From Agelaius tricolor (Eukaryota > Chordata > Aves > Passeriformes > Icteridae): 64,000 nucleotides of DNA. Made by a program: the position numbers and the translations under genes. This document shows, piece by piece, positions 32,461 to 42,917 of the stretch. The DNA lies in contig JALJCS010000056.1 of NCBI GenBank assembly GCA_023055355.1, forward strand, positions 310,001 to 374,000, read 5' to 3'. The notes under the pieces were generated by a model. It worked only from the letters and a program-made list of their open reading frames with translations. It was not told the DNA's origin and made no database searches. Within the stretch, counting starts at the first letter, position 1. Each line of letters starts with the position of its first letter.

Positions 32461-34764
32461 TCCTCCAGTTTTCCCCCAATTTTCTCATAACTTTCAATCT
32501 CCTTTGGGGAGGGCTGAGGAGGGCCTCTTGGTCTGCCAAGTTGTTTCCCTGGGTCCGGAACTGCATCCCTGCCTGATGTCCCTTGACATGGACAATCGAA
32601 ATTTCTTCCCGCTCCCTTATTGCTTCCAGAATTTGCCGGATCAATTCCCCGTGCATCAGTCCCCATCCCCGTGTGTTGATCAAGCCCCTTTCTTCCCAAA
32701 TTTTCCCAAAGGTGTGAACCACCCCAAAGGCATACCTAGAGTCTGAAAAAATTGTTCCCTTCTTTCCCTTCAGTCCTTTCAAGTCTCTCAGAACTGCATA
32801 CAGTTCTCAAGCCTGTGCTGACCAACCCGCATTAAGGGGGCCTGCTTCAATCACTTTCCCTGTTCCCCCGTCCACGACTGCATATCCTGATTTCCTTTTC
32901 CCTTCGATCACTCTGCTTGAGCCATCTACAAACCATTTTCCCCCTTCATCTAATTCTTCTTCTTCCAAATTCTCTCTTATCTTTGTCTGCAATTTGACCG
33001 CTTCCACACAATCGTGGACGACTTCTTCCGAATCTTCCCCAAACAAGAACTGAGCTGGGTTTTGCGCAGCTGTTGTCCGCAATTCCAAATCCTGCGAGTG
33101 AATCAAAATGGCTTCATACTTCAGCAATCTAGCATCCGTGAGCCATTTATCTGCCTTCTGTTGTAGTATACACCGCACATTGTGCGGTGCAAATACTACC
33201 AAAGGTGCTCCGAAAGTTACTTTCTTGGCTTCCTCTGCCAACAATGCTACCGCTACAATTGCTTGCAAGCACGTGGGCCAGACCCTGCTAACAGGGTCCA
33301 AAAGCCTAGCAAGTAACCCATGGGTTTCCTGACTCCTGCCCAGTCCTGTGTTAGCACACCGTGGGCTGTGTGACCGCTCACATCCACGAACAACTGTAAT
33401 GGCCATCTCACATCAGGGACGCTCAGCACTGGTGCTGCTGTGAGCGCTTCTTTGTCTCCCCTGAATTCATCCTGGTCCTTTTCTGTCCTTTTGATTTGGT
33501 CCGTGGTGAGTTTTTCGTACAAAAACTTCACGTTCTCCCTGTATCCCTCAATCCACTGCCGGCAATATCCCAACAACCCCAGCAATTGGGCAATAATCCC
33601 TGCCACCCTTTCAGGATCTAACTTCTTTTTCCCTTTGGTTAACCAATGTCCCAAATATCTGACCTCGGGGTCTGTGAACTGCAGCTTTGACTTAGACACC
33701 TTCAATCCTTTTTCCCCAAGAAAGTTAAAAAGCTAAATGGTACTCGTCCTTACATCCTTGTCTCTCAGACCTGCAATCAACAAATCGTCTACATACTGTA
33801 GCAATTTCGTTCCTTCCGCTGGTACAAATTGACTCAGCACTTGTTTGAGTGCTTGCCCAAACAGATTTGGGCAATCTACGAAGCCCTGAGGCAAAGATGC
33901 CCATCTGAGTTGTTGCTTTCTGTTCATTTCTGGGTCTTCCCATTGAAATGCAAAGTAATCTCTGCTGTCCTTCTCTAAAGGACAAGTCCAGAAAGCATCT
34001 TTCAAGTCAATCACACTGTAACATGTGTCCTCGGGAGAGATGTTATTCAGCAGAGTGTAAGGATTCAAGACCATGGAGAACAGTGTCTTAGTCCTCTGTT
34101 TCACAGCTCTTAAATCTTGCACTAGCCTGTAGCTACCATCCGTTTTCTGCACTGCCAAAATTCGGGTGTTGTGCCAGGACATGCATGGCTTCAATGTTCC
34201 TTTTTTCACTAGTTCATCAATCACTGGTTTCAACCTCCTCCTTCCCTCCATGGGGATGGGGTACTGTTTGACCCAAATGGGGTCTTCTGGCCTTTCAATT
34301 TCAATGTGAATTGGCTCTATGTCCAACGTCCCGGCCTCCCCTTGGACATACCAAACCTTTTGGTCAATTTTCTCCTCGTCCTGGGTGGTGAGTTGATAGA
34401 ACCTCACCTTGAGCTGGGAATCCTGCTCTGCTAAACCAATTTCCAATGCCACCATCAAATCCCTTCCCAGCAAATTGAAATCTGCCTCTTTTATTAATAA
34501 CATATTTCCTATACACCTTTTCTTTTCTGTTTCTATTTCGACATTCTTTATGATCGGAACCTTAAAAGGTTCCCCCTTTGCTCCAGTTACCATCATTGTA
34601 TCATTGCTCAGAGAGCACCCTCATGGTAATTGCTGCACTGTGGTCTGTTCAGCCTCAGAATCTACTAAAAACCATACCTCCTGCCTGTGGGGTCCCACTC
34701 TCAGCTTTATCAAGGGCTCCCTCGGTGTTCCAGATACCAGACTGAAAAGCCCCTGACACCCCTA
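32461..34764 (-). pseudogene. pol: Protease, RT and RNase H of provirus D1
   Basis: Follows gag through an in-frame UAG (34762-34764). Protease has VDSEAE where family enzymes have Asp-Thr-Gly-Ala, and keeps NLLGRDLMVAL near its end. RT shows MSWHNTRILAVQK, VQDLRAVKQRT, VIDLKDAFWTCP, LPQGFVDCPNLF and LLQYVDDLLIAG. A TAG (33733-33735) ends this frame, after which KGLKVSKSKLQF continues in another frame. RNase H has WFVDGSSR, a TGA at 32807-32809 just before the Glu strand, then IFSDSRYAFGVV. These stops recur in D2. Confidence 0.88.
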
Positions 34765-36682
34765 ATCTTCCTGAAACATAGCTTGATCCTTGACCTTGTT
34801 GGGACAATTTTTCCAAATGTGTCCCTTTTGCTTGCAGTAGTAGCACTCGATGTCCTTCTTCTGGTTGTTCGAACCCTTTCCTTGGGAAGGATTTTGCTTC
34901 TTTGCCGGCGCTGTTTTTGCCGAGTCTCTGACCTGTTCCAGTTTCTGTGCTTCCCTCACTGCTGCCACTAACACTTTCGCCTGAATTTTCTGCTTTTCTT
35001 TGTCTCTTCTCATGTAGACCTTCTGGGCTTACCTGGAGCAATTCCTGCAGTTCCCTATCTTGCCATCCATCTATCTTTTCCAATTTCTCCCTTATATCTT
35101 CCCATGATTTTGCCACAAATTGGGTTTTCAACAAGACCGCCCCAATCGGAGAGTCTGGGTCCATCCCGGAATACATTCTCAGGCCCTTTCAGAGCCTTTC
35201 CAGCCATTCCGTGGGTGTCTCGTCCTTTCCCTGACATTGTCTGAGTACCTTGCTCATATTTTGTCTCTTCGGCACCACCTCCCAGATACCTTGTATCATC
35301 ATATTTCTAAGATTTATCATTTTCTGTCTACCTTCTTCCGTCTGGGCATTCCAAGATGGCTTCTGCTCCAGCCACCTCTGATCTCCTTGCTCCCCCTGGG
35401 CATTCCTATTCTCCCAATCCGTGATCGCGGCTTGTCTGATCATTTCCCTCTCTTCGTTGTTGAACAGCGATCTCAGGGTTGCATTGAGATCCTCATAAGT
35501 GTAGGTGCTGGTCCCTAGGAATTAGTTTAATCTTTCTGCCACCCCCAATGGATCGTCCATCAGTTTCCCCATGTCTTTCTTGAAAGCCCTCACATCCCCA
35601 GTGTCGATCGGCGCATGTACAAAGCCGATAATTCCTGAAACCATCGGTACTTCCCATAAAGGGAAGAGACCGGGCTTTTCCTCCTCGTCATCACTGTCTC
35701 CAGTGGTTGCCCTCCTTGTTCTCCGCCTCAATCGATGGGCTGGAGGAGAGTTTGCTTTCTTTGTGGAAAATACCTATTTCTCCTCGGCCTTGGGAAGGGT
35801 CTGTGGCTGTGGCTGCTCACATAGGAGTGGAGGCACCAATGCCTGCCTACGTGGGAGAGAAGGTACAGCAGCCAGCTCCAGTGGGAGCGGTGGTGCCGAA
35901 GCCTGTCCCTGCGGGATCGATGCCTCGGGAGGCAACATGGGCATCTGAAGTACCTGTGCTTGCACAGACTGGGGCGGAGGGACAAGGTATGCAGGTGGAA
36001 GGTTGTCCAGCGATTCCTACTCCCTGCCCCAGTTTGCCAAGCGTCTGAGAGTTCTGATCGGCTATGACCCCGAACAAGCGTACTTCCATTACTTCGCATA
36101 CTCAATTTCCTCAAAATTCTGCGGGTGGTGATTGACTACGTGGTCGTACAGGGATTCACACGTCCTTATCTCGAAATTGCTGAACAATCTCCTTTTCCCC
36201 CGTTTTTCCATACAAAAATGTATCTTTTTTTCCTTGGACTTTCCCAATCTCCTGGGGCTGTTGTCCCAGGTTCTAACATCCATCATAACGGGCTTCCCCT
36301 TCGGGATTGTCAGGCAGAACCTTCTCGCGATCTTGGGCAGGTTTTCCCTGGGGCTTTTTCTGGAACTTACTCTTTCCCCATCCCATTTTCCCAAAAAACC
36401 CGTTTGCTAATTTTTTGACCTTGTGTCCTATGTCTGGGATTCTCGACACGAGTCCCAAGTCTCTGTCCAATGTCGATTTCCTAAGTCTGTGAAACACTAC
36501 CAGTCTACTCAGCCATGAGGAGAACCGTTCCGCAGGTCTTTTGACTGGTATAGAACACTGTTACCTGATTCTCCCGATCAGAAGGCGGACTGGCTCCCGA
36601 AATATTTCGGGAACATTTTTTTTCCCCTCCTGACCCCAAACATGATAATTCCCCTGAACTCCCTATGAGTCCCAGGTCCCAT
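34762..36682 (-). pseudogene. gag: Gag of provirus D1
   Basis: Start chosen at 36682: MGPGT, a Met-Gly suitable for myristoylation, at the end of the leader; the frame is soon broken. Matrix-like sequence ESLYDHVVNHHPQNFEEIE is near 36140. A Pro-rich region (36020-35760) precedes capsid: FPLWEVPMVSGIIGFVHAP near 35660. A TAA at 35519-35521 interrupts capsid; the frame continues near 35443 (IRQAAITDWENRN) with a later frameshift near 35190. Nucleocapsid has one zinc knuckle (CYYCKQKGHIWKNCP, near 34840), typical of gammaretroviruses. Gag ends in TAG at 34762-34764, in frame with protease. Confidence 0.86.
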
Positions 36683-37086
36683 GTGTGTCAAGGAAAAGCG
36701 CTCGCTTCACCCATGACCGACCACTTCCCTCGCGGGAGAGTGGAACTGCGATCGTGGGGTCCACTCTCACTTCATGATAGAATCACGTCGCACACACACA
36801 CTCAATCACACCCCACTCAACCACACAGTACTCACGGTTCCTTTCCTGCGTGGATTCTTCGTGCACGTCGATTTTCCGAGTGAAAAAAAACCACTGCGGC
36901 CTCAAAGATGCCTCTTTGGATCGCTCTGAGTTTCCGAGAGCTCTGGGCCCTTTTTATCCCTCTTAGGCTGTGGTTCTGGCTTTGGTTCAGTGTTTGATTG
37001 GTTTTGCGTACTCCCAATCCCGTCAGGCCGTTGAAATCAGCGGGACGCCTCCTAACCGGAGAGGGCACCCAAAACCACAAATTCTG
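36683..37086 (-). other. 5' leader of provirus D1
   Basis: Noncoding sequence between primer-binding site and gag start, with GTACTC/GAGTGG-rich stretches. A CACACACACACTC run lies near 36790. It is homologous to 39905-40310 in D2 but clearly diverged, unlike the adjoining gag-pol. Confidence 0.7.
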
Positions 37087-37104
37087 GTGACGTCGGGGTC
37101 ACCA
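37087..37104 (-). promoter_or_regulatory. Primer-binding site of D1, tRNA-Trp type
   Basis: TGGTGACCCCGACGT on - matches the 3' end of tRNA-Trp over its first 15 bases, four bases after the LTR end. The last three bases deviate. Together with the flanking sequence it forms an 11-bp inverted repeat (37081-37091 with 37098-37108). Confidence 0.85.
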
Positions 37105-37108
37105 GAAT

Positions 37109-37749
37109 TGTTATAAATGATCAATCGAGAAGTCAAATTATTCAAAAATGCGAAAAGATTTATTTCTCTTTTTCTGCGATCAAAATACGGTCCTCAAAAT
37201 CACCACAGCCAAAGAGACAGCGTTGAGCCTGGGATCGGCACTGGGTGAACCTGGATCTGACCTCTATCACATCGGACCCTTACCCATTCACAAGAGTCGC
37301 TTCTAGCAGAGATGTTTTATACAGTTTATTATGCCCAAGGCAATGGATTCCCAGTTTCTTTTGTAACTCTTCACATTCATAGTTGGTTCTTTCACTGCGC
37401 AGAGCTGGACGATTGCCATCTCCTGGTTGATAGCCAGCATCGATCAAATTCTGGGAAGTTGCGTATTCCCATGTATCTTTCTGGCGACTTCGGCTATCTT
37501 GATCTGTTATCCACAGGGCGATGATCGCTCTTAGGCAGTTTCCGATGACTTGGGATAGCGGTGATCATCGCGTTGGGTGCGTCTATTCTTGGGCTAAATG
37601 CTGATTGTTCTCCTGCCGCCTCCAGGAATCTTGGAATTCGGATAGACGTCTGCCTCTTGGGCTGCTTGTGGTCAGAGACTCGTTTGCATTTCACAATCTT
37701 TATAAAATACATTCTTTTATAGCATGGATTATTTCTAACATATATTACA
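37109..37749 (-). mobile_element. 5' LTR of provirus D1 (641 bp)
   Basis: On - starts TGTAATATATG at 37749 and ends TTTATAACA at 37109. Same architecture as 27904-28546 but many substitutions; for example the poly(A) region is GAGAAATAAATC and a TATA-like GTATAAAACATC occurs near 37315. Confidence 0.88.
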
Positions 37750-37954
37750 ATACGTTGGCTAGATATTTTCTGAGAGTCTAAGAGGTTTGGATTTGAAAAA
37801 TAACCACTCCTCCCTGGTAAGGTCTCCATAGTTTCTCAGTACTAATCCTAGGGAACTATGTCTCGGGATATTATTACTACAACACTTGCAGGAGAATGCA
37901 CACCCTATATCTTAACAATTATGAGTAGAAATTAAAAGAACCAGGGAGAGAGAG
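37750..37954. other. Unassigned spacer
   Basis: No gene or repeat recognised between the D1 5' LTR and the next solo LTR. Confidence 0.4.
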
Positions 37955-38580
37955 TGTGAAAAGCACATATTATATGGCTCTACCCAGATATTTACTATAT
38001 GTATTATGCTGTATTGATTAGTAGTGCTGTATTAACATTTTAATAGTATGGTAAATGTAGTTTTGTAGTTAAAATGTAGCTTTTGTAGTTAAAATAGAAA
38101 CTATGGATGTTGGATATTTTTTTTTAAAGAGGAATGAGGTACTCGCAGTGAGATAGCAGCCACAGGACACCTAAATCTTTCAGAGAAAAAGAATGTATTG
38201 TTCCCTTATCAGAAGAAACTAATATCTTCCTACCTCGCTCAGCCTTGAAGATGCTGTCAGGATTAAGAGGAAGAAGTTGACAATGACCAGACAGAATCCT
38301 TTGTTTGAATGGAATTTATGCATCATGTATGAGATGTATGAATATGCAACGGCTATTGTTTTAAGGGTTAATCCTCTGTTAATGTGTGTCCTTTTTTGGG
38401 CTTATTTTGCCTAGAAAGAAGTACCTGGACCATCCGTAACTCTTTGTTCTTATTGTCTTATATTGTCCTAGCGCTAATTGTCCAAATTTTTATAACTCTA
38501 ACATTATTAAAATCTTTATAACCATTTTATTACGATTAAACTTTTAAAATTTTAAAAACAAGTGATTGGTGTTTTTCACA
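37955..38580 (+). mobile_element. Solo LTR of the A/E family (626 bp)
   Basis: Termini TGTGAAAAGCAC and GTTTTTCACA. Highly similar to the element E LTR (56766-57382): both contain ACTCGCAGTGAGATAGCAGCCACAGGACACC and CCTTTTAAAATTTTAAAAAC..AGTGATTGG. Flanks GAGAG and GGGAG form a 4-of-5 match, an imperfect target duplication. No internal sequence follows. Confidence 0.87.
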
Positions 38581-39235
38581 GGGAGCAAGAGAAAGAAGAG
38601 ATGGTATTCAAATCCTAGCCCTTCAGAGCTGCAGCGTGGCAACTATCGCTTGAGCCATTGCTGCTGGCCTCACACTAACAGTGCGGGAATTTAATCCACT
38701 TCTCAGAGAGTGTCTGACCTTACTACCACCAGGGAAGGCGGAGAGCACCACCAGCAGTCTGTCTGGACTCTGGAGCACCAGAGACACTTTACTTAGGTGC
38801 TAAACAGAATACCCCTTTATCTACTCAGGTGTCTCTGTCAGGTCTGAGGGTTCTTGGGCTCTGATACCTTCTGGACTCCAGCTGGGGTGTCCCCCGGGAG
38901 TGCCAGAAGGAGAGGGGGAGAAAGAGCTGGATGTTCCTCTGGCTCTGGTCCAGGGGGTTTTCCAGATGCCTTCTGTCCCTTCATGGTTGCCAGAGCTGAT
39001 GCCTTATGAAGGCTGACCTAGAAAAGAGACTAGACGGAGCTAAAGAATAAAGTAGGTATTTATTAGAAGGCCTTAATGGATAGACCTTGGGCAGTACAAG
39101 AGCGCAGCCAGGGCTGAAACCAAGATGACCCTAAAATGGTCACAAAATGGACAACCGGTCATGGGGTCTCAAACTTTTATAATTTCTCATCCATTAGCAT
39201 ATTGGACTTAATTGTCCAATTATAGCTTTAGCTGA
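38581..39235 (-). mobile_element. Probable LTR fragment, antisense
   Basis: On -, the segment near 39190-39050 has AAATTATAAAAGTTTGAGACCCC (TATA type) and then GAATAAAGTAGG-like poly(A) sequence on the + side near 39045; composition and spacing resemble an ERV LTR cut by the D2 5' LTR at 39236. The rest (38581-38990) is GC-moderate and unrecognised. Confidence 0.45.
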
Positions 39236-39879
39236 TGTAATATATGTTGGGAAATAATTCATGCTATAAAAGAATGTATTTTATAAAATTGTGAAATCCA
39301 AACGAGTCTCTGACCGCAAGCAGCCCAAGAGGCAGACGTCTATCCAAATTCCGAGATTCCTGGAGGTGGCAGGAGAACAATCGACAGTTAACTTATGAAT
39401 AGACGTACCCAGCGTGATGATCACTGCTATCCCGAGTCATCGGAAGATGCCTAAGAGCAATCATCACCCTCTTGATAACATCAATTAAGATAGCCGAAGT
39501 CGTCAGAAAGATACATGTGAATACGCAACTTCCCTGGACTCGATTAACACCGGCTATCAACCAGGAAATGGCGATTGTCCAGCTCTGCACAGTGAAAGAA
39601 CCAACTATGAATATGCAGAGTTAGAAAAGAAATTGGGACACCTCTTCCTCGGACATAATAAACTGTATAAAACAACCCCGCAAGAAGCAGCTCTCGTGAA
39701 CGGGGAAGGGATCCGATGCGATAGAGGTCGGATCCAGGTTCACCCAGCGCCGATCCCAGGCTCGACGCTGTGTCTTTGGCTGTGGTGGTTTTGAGGACCG
39801 TATTTTGGTCACGGAAAAAGAGAAATAAAATCTTTTCGCATTTTTGATAATTTGACTTCTCGATTGATCATTTATAACA
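39236..39879 (+). mobile_element. 5' LTR of provirus D2 (644 bp)
   Basis: Starts TGTAATATATG, ends TTTATAACA. TATAAAA at 39666-39672 and AATAAA at 39824-39829 define a promoter and poly(A) signal. The following primer-binding site has decayed (GGGTATCCAGGACAT in place of the tRNA-Trp match kept by D1). Confidence 0.9.
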
Positions 39880-40310
39880 ATTCGGGTATCCAGGACATGA
39901 TTTGAATTTGGGGTTCGGGGACCCCTCTCCAGTCAGGAGGTGCCCCACTGATTTCAGTGGCATTACAGGATTGGGAGTACGCAAAACCAATCAAACACCG
40001 AACCAAAGCCAGAACCACAGCCAAAGAGGGATAAAAATGGGCCCAGAGCTCTCGGGAAACTCGGAGCGATCCGAAAGGGGATCTCCAAGGCTGTTGTGGT
40101 TTTTTTTTTCACCCGGAAAATCAACTGGCACGAGGAATCCACACGGGAAAAGGAACCGTGAGTACTGTGTGGTTGAGTGGGGTGTGATTGAGTGTGTGTG
40201 TGAGATGTGATTCTATCATGAAGTGAGAGTGGACCCCACAATCGCAGTTCCACTCTCCCGCGAGGGAAGTGGTCGGTCATGGGTGAAGCGAGCGCTTTTC
40301 CTTGACACAC
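39880..40310 (+). other. 5' leader of provirus D2
   Basis: Homologous to the D1 leader but diverged; contains a GTGTGTGTGAG run near 40193 and ends just before a GACACACATGGGACC gag start context. Confidence 0.7.
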
Positions 40311-41978
40311 ATGGGACCTGGGACTCGTAGGAAGTTCAGGGGGGTCGATCACTTTTGGGGTCAGGAGGGGAAAGAACGTTCCCAAAAGGTTTTGCCTGAA
40401 ACCACAAGGGGAAGCCCATGAAGCCCATTGGGATGGATGTTGGAACATTGGGAGGACAGTGCGAGGAGAGTGGGGAAATCCAAGCAAATGATGATTCATT
40501 TTTGCATGGAAAAGTGGGGAGGAAAGGAGATCGCAAAATATATGGTCTGGCCGGTTTTTGTCATCTTCGAAGTATGGACATGCGAGACCCTATACGACCA
40601 TGTAGTCGATCACCGCCCACAGGATTTTGAGGAAATTGAGGATGTCAAGATGTGGAAATACGCTTGTTCAGGGTTGTAACTGATCAGAACTCTCAGGCAT
40701 CAGCAACCCAGGGCAAGGAATGGGAACCGCTGGACAACCTTCCACCTGCATACCTTGTCCCTCCGCCCCAGTCTGTGCAAGCACAGGTACTTCAGATGCC
40801 CATGTTGCCTCCCGAGGCATCGATCCCGCAGGGACAGGCTTCGGCACCACCGCTCCCACTGGAGCTGGCTGCTGTACCTTCTCTCCCACGTAGGCAGGCA
40901 TTGGTGCCTCCACTCCTATGTGAGCAGCCACAGCCACAGACCCTTCCCAAGGCCGAGGAGAAATAGGTATTTTCCACAAAGAAAGCAAACTCTCCTCCAG
41001 CCCATCGATTGAGGCGGAGAACAAGGAGGGCAACCACTGGAGACAGTGATGACGAGGAGGAAAAGCCCGGTCTCTTCCCTTTATGGGAAGTACCGATGGT
41101 TTCAGGAATTATCGGCTTTGTACATGCGCCGATCGACACTGGGGATGTGAGGGCTTTCAAGAAAGACATGGGGAAACTGATGGACGATCCATTGGGGGTG
41201 GCAGAAAGATTAAACTAATTCCTAGGGACCAGCACCTACACTTATGAGGATCTCAATGCAACCCTGAGATCGCTGTTCAACAACGAAGAGAGGGAAATGA
41301 TCAGACAAGCCGCGATCACGGATTGGGAGAATAGGAATGCCCAGGGGGAGCAAGGAGATCAGAGGTGGCTGGAGCAGAAGCCATCTTGGAATGCCCAGAC
41401 GGAAGAAGGTAGACAGAAAATGATAAATCTTAGAAATATGATGATACAAGGTATCTGGGAGGTGGTGCCGAAGAGACAAAATATGAGCAAGGTACTCAGA
41501 CAATGTCAGGGAAAGGACGAGACACCCACGGAATGGCTGGAAAGGCTCTGAAAGGGCCTGAGAATGTATTCCGGGATGGACCCAGACTCTCCGATTGGGG
41601 CGGTCTTGTTGAAAACCCAATTTGTGGCAAAATCATGGGAAGATATAAGGGAGAAATTGGAAAAGATAGATGGATGGCAAGATAGGGAACTGCAGGAATT
41701 GCTCCAGGTAAGCCCAGAAGGTCTACATGAGAAGAGACAAAGAAAAGCAGAAAATTCAGGCGAAAGTGTTAGTGGCAGCAGTGAGGGAAGCACAGAAACT
41801 GGAACAGGTCAGAGACTCGGCAAAAACAGCGCCGGCAAAGAAGCAAAATCCTTCCCAAGGAAAGGGTTCGAACAACCAGAAGAAGGACATCGAGTGCTAC
41901 TACTGCAAGCAAAAGGGACACATTTGGAAAAATTGTCCCAACAAGGTCAAGGATCAAGCTATGTTTCAGGAAGATTAG
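40311..41978 (+). pseudogene. gag: Gag of provirus D2
   Basis: Start chosen at 40311 (MGPGTRRKF), Met-Gly for myristoylation. Matrix segment: MIHFCMEKWGGKEIAKY and CETLYDHVVDHRPQDFEE (40490-40640), better preserved than in D1. The Pro-rich linker and capsid follow (FPLWEVPM near 41080). TAA at 41216-41218 interrupts capsid, as in D1. Capsid continues with IRQAAITDWENRN at 41297; a frameshift lies near 41550. The zinc knuckle CYYCKQKGHIWKNC is near 41895-41937, and gag ends with TAG at 41976-41978. Gag builds the viral core; this copy is broken. Confidence 0.86.
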
Positions 41979-41996
41979 GGGTGTCAGGGGCTTTTC
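41976..41996 (+). promoter_or_regulatory. In-frame UAG at the gag-pro junction (readthrough type)
   Basis: The gag frame ends in TAG followed by GGGTGTCAGGGG, and the same frame continues without another stop into protease. Stop-codon suppression at UAG with a purine-rich 3' context is the established gammaretroviral way of making Gag-Pol. The identical site is at 34762-34764 in D1. Confidence 0.75.
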
Positions 41997-42296
41997 AGTC
42001 TGGTATCTGGAACACCGAGGGAGCCCTTGATAAAGCTGAGAGTGGGACCCCACAGGCAGGAGGTATGGTTTTTAGTAGATTCTGAGGCTGAACAGACCAC
42101 AGTGCAGCAATTACCATGAGGGTGCTCTCTGAGCAATGATACAATGATGGTAACTGGAGCAAAGGGGGAACCTTTTAAGGTTCCGATCATAAAGAATGTC
42201 GAAATAGAAACAGAAAAGAAAAGGTGTATAGGAAATATGTTATTAATAAAAGAGGCAGATTTCAATTTGCTGGGAAGGGATTTGATGGTGGCATTG
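41979..42296 (+). pseudogene. pro: Protease of provirus D2, first part
   Basis: In frame with gag through UAG. The active-site region is LVDSEAEQTTV (near 42073): the catalytic Asp is there but Thr-Gly has become Ser-Glu, which should disable the enzyme; D1 has the same change. A TGA near 42119 follows. Then VTGAKGEPFKVPII and NLLGRDLMVAL, ending at the duplicated GCATTG where the ERVK provirus begins. Confidence 0.85.
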
Positions 42297-42917
42297 TGTC
42301 GGGTCCGGCTGTCTGTCTCTGCCCCGACACGGGTAGAGTGGTTCTTTGGTGGGCGCGATGCAAAGGACGAGTCTGGACTCTTCAGTTTTTCGGTCTTCAG
42401 GTTGTTTATTATTTCTTATCTACAAAATTTTTCTGTCTGCCCAACAGAGGTCTGATCTGCAAGCAGTCACAGGCACTCTCTGACCACCCACGGGGCGGTC
42501 ATGTCTTTTTATACTAAAACCTACATATACAATATTTACCTTTATTTCCCAATGCTTTTCGCCCATGTTAGCAAGTGCACCTTCACCATAAACCAATCTC
42601 TAAGTGCCAACATCATCACAGGAGATGGAGGACAAGAAGAAGAAAGAAGAAGGACAAGACACGCCCTGATCCCTCCATCTTGTCTCCATAACCCCACTGT
42701 ACCAAAAACCTTAAAGTCTATATCTCACCCTCTAAATGTGTCTCTTTTACACCTTGTACTCTAAAGTGATTCTCTTGTCCTCAGACTCTTGTTACTTCTG
42801 TGGATGGATCAAAATCAAGCCACCAAACACTCTTGGCAACATTCCAGGGTTTTCGAGACCCCCCAAGGGTTCTCCTGGCATCTCTGGACATCGGGAACGA
42901 TGTGCTGAGATCCCACA
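42297..42917 (-). mobile_element. 3' LTR of the ERVK provirus (621 bp)
   Basis: On - starts TGTGGGATCTC at 42917 and ends GGACCCGACA at 42297. TATA (AGTATAAAAAG on -, near 42510) and AATAAA (near 42408) are present. The env reading frame ends inside it at 42815. Confidence 0.95.

Larger units (their letters stand above)
27904..37749 (-). mobile_element. Gammaretrovirus-like provirus D1
   Basis: Complete layout on -: 5' LTR 37109-37749, tRNA-Trp primer-binding site, leader, gag, in-frame UAG, pro, pol, small Cys-rich ORF, env, 3' LTR 27904-28546. Single zinc knuckle, UAG suppression and pol motifs place it in class I. Its LTRs differ from each other at many positions, so insertion is not recent, and outer flanks (CCAGG and ATACG) show no duplication. 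From about 30898 to 36017 it is nearly identical, inverted, to provirus D2; outside that block it is clearly diverged. All genes carry stops. Confidence 0.9.

Noticed and set aside
42224..42517. Protease-LTR fusion frame
   Set aside because: Created by the ERVK insertion reading into its LTR; not a gene.
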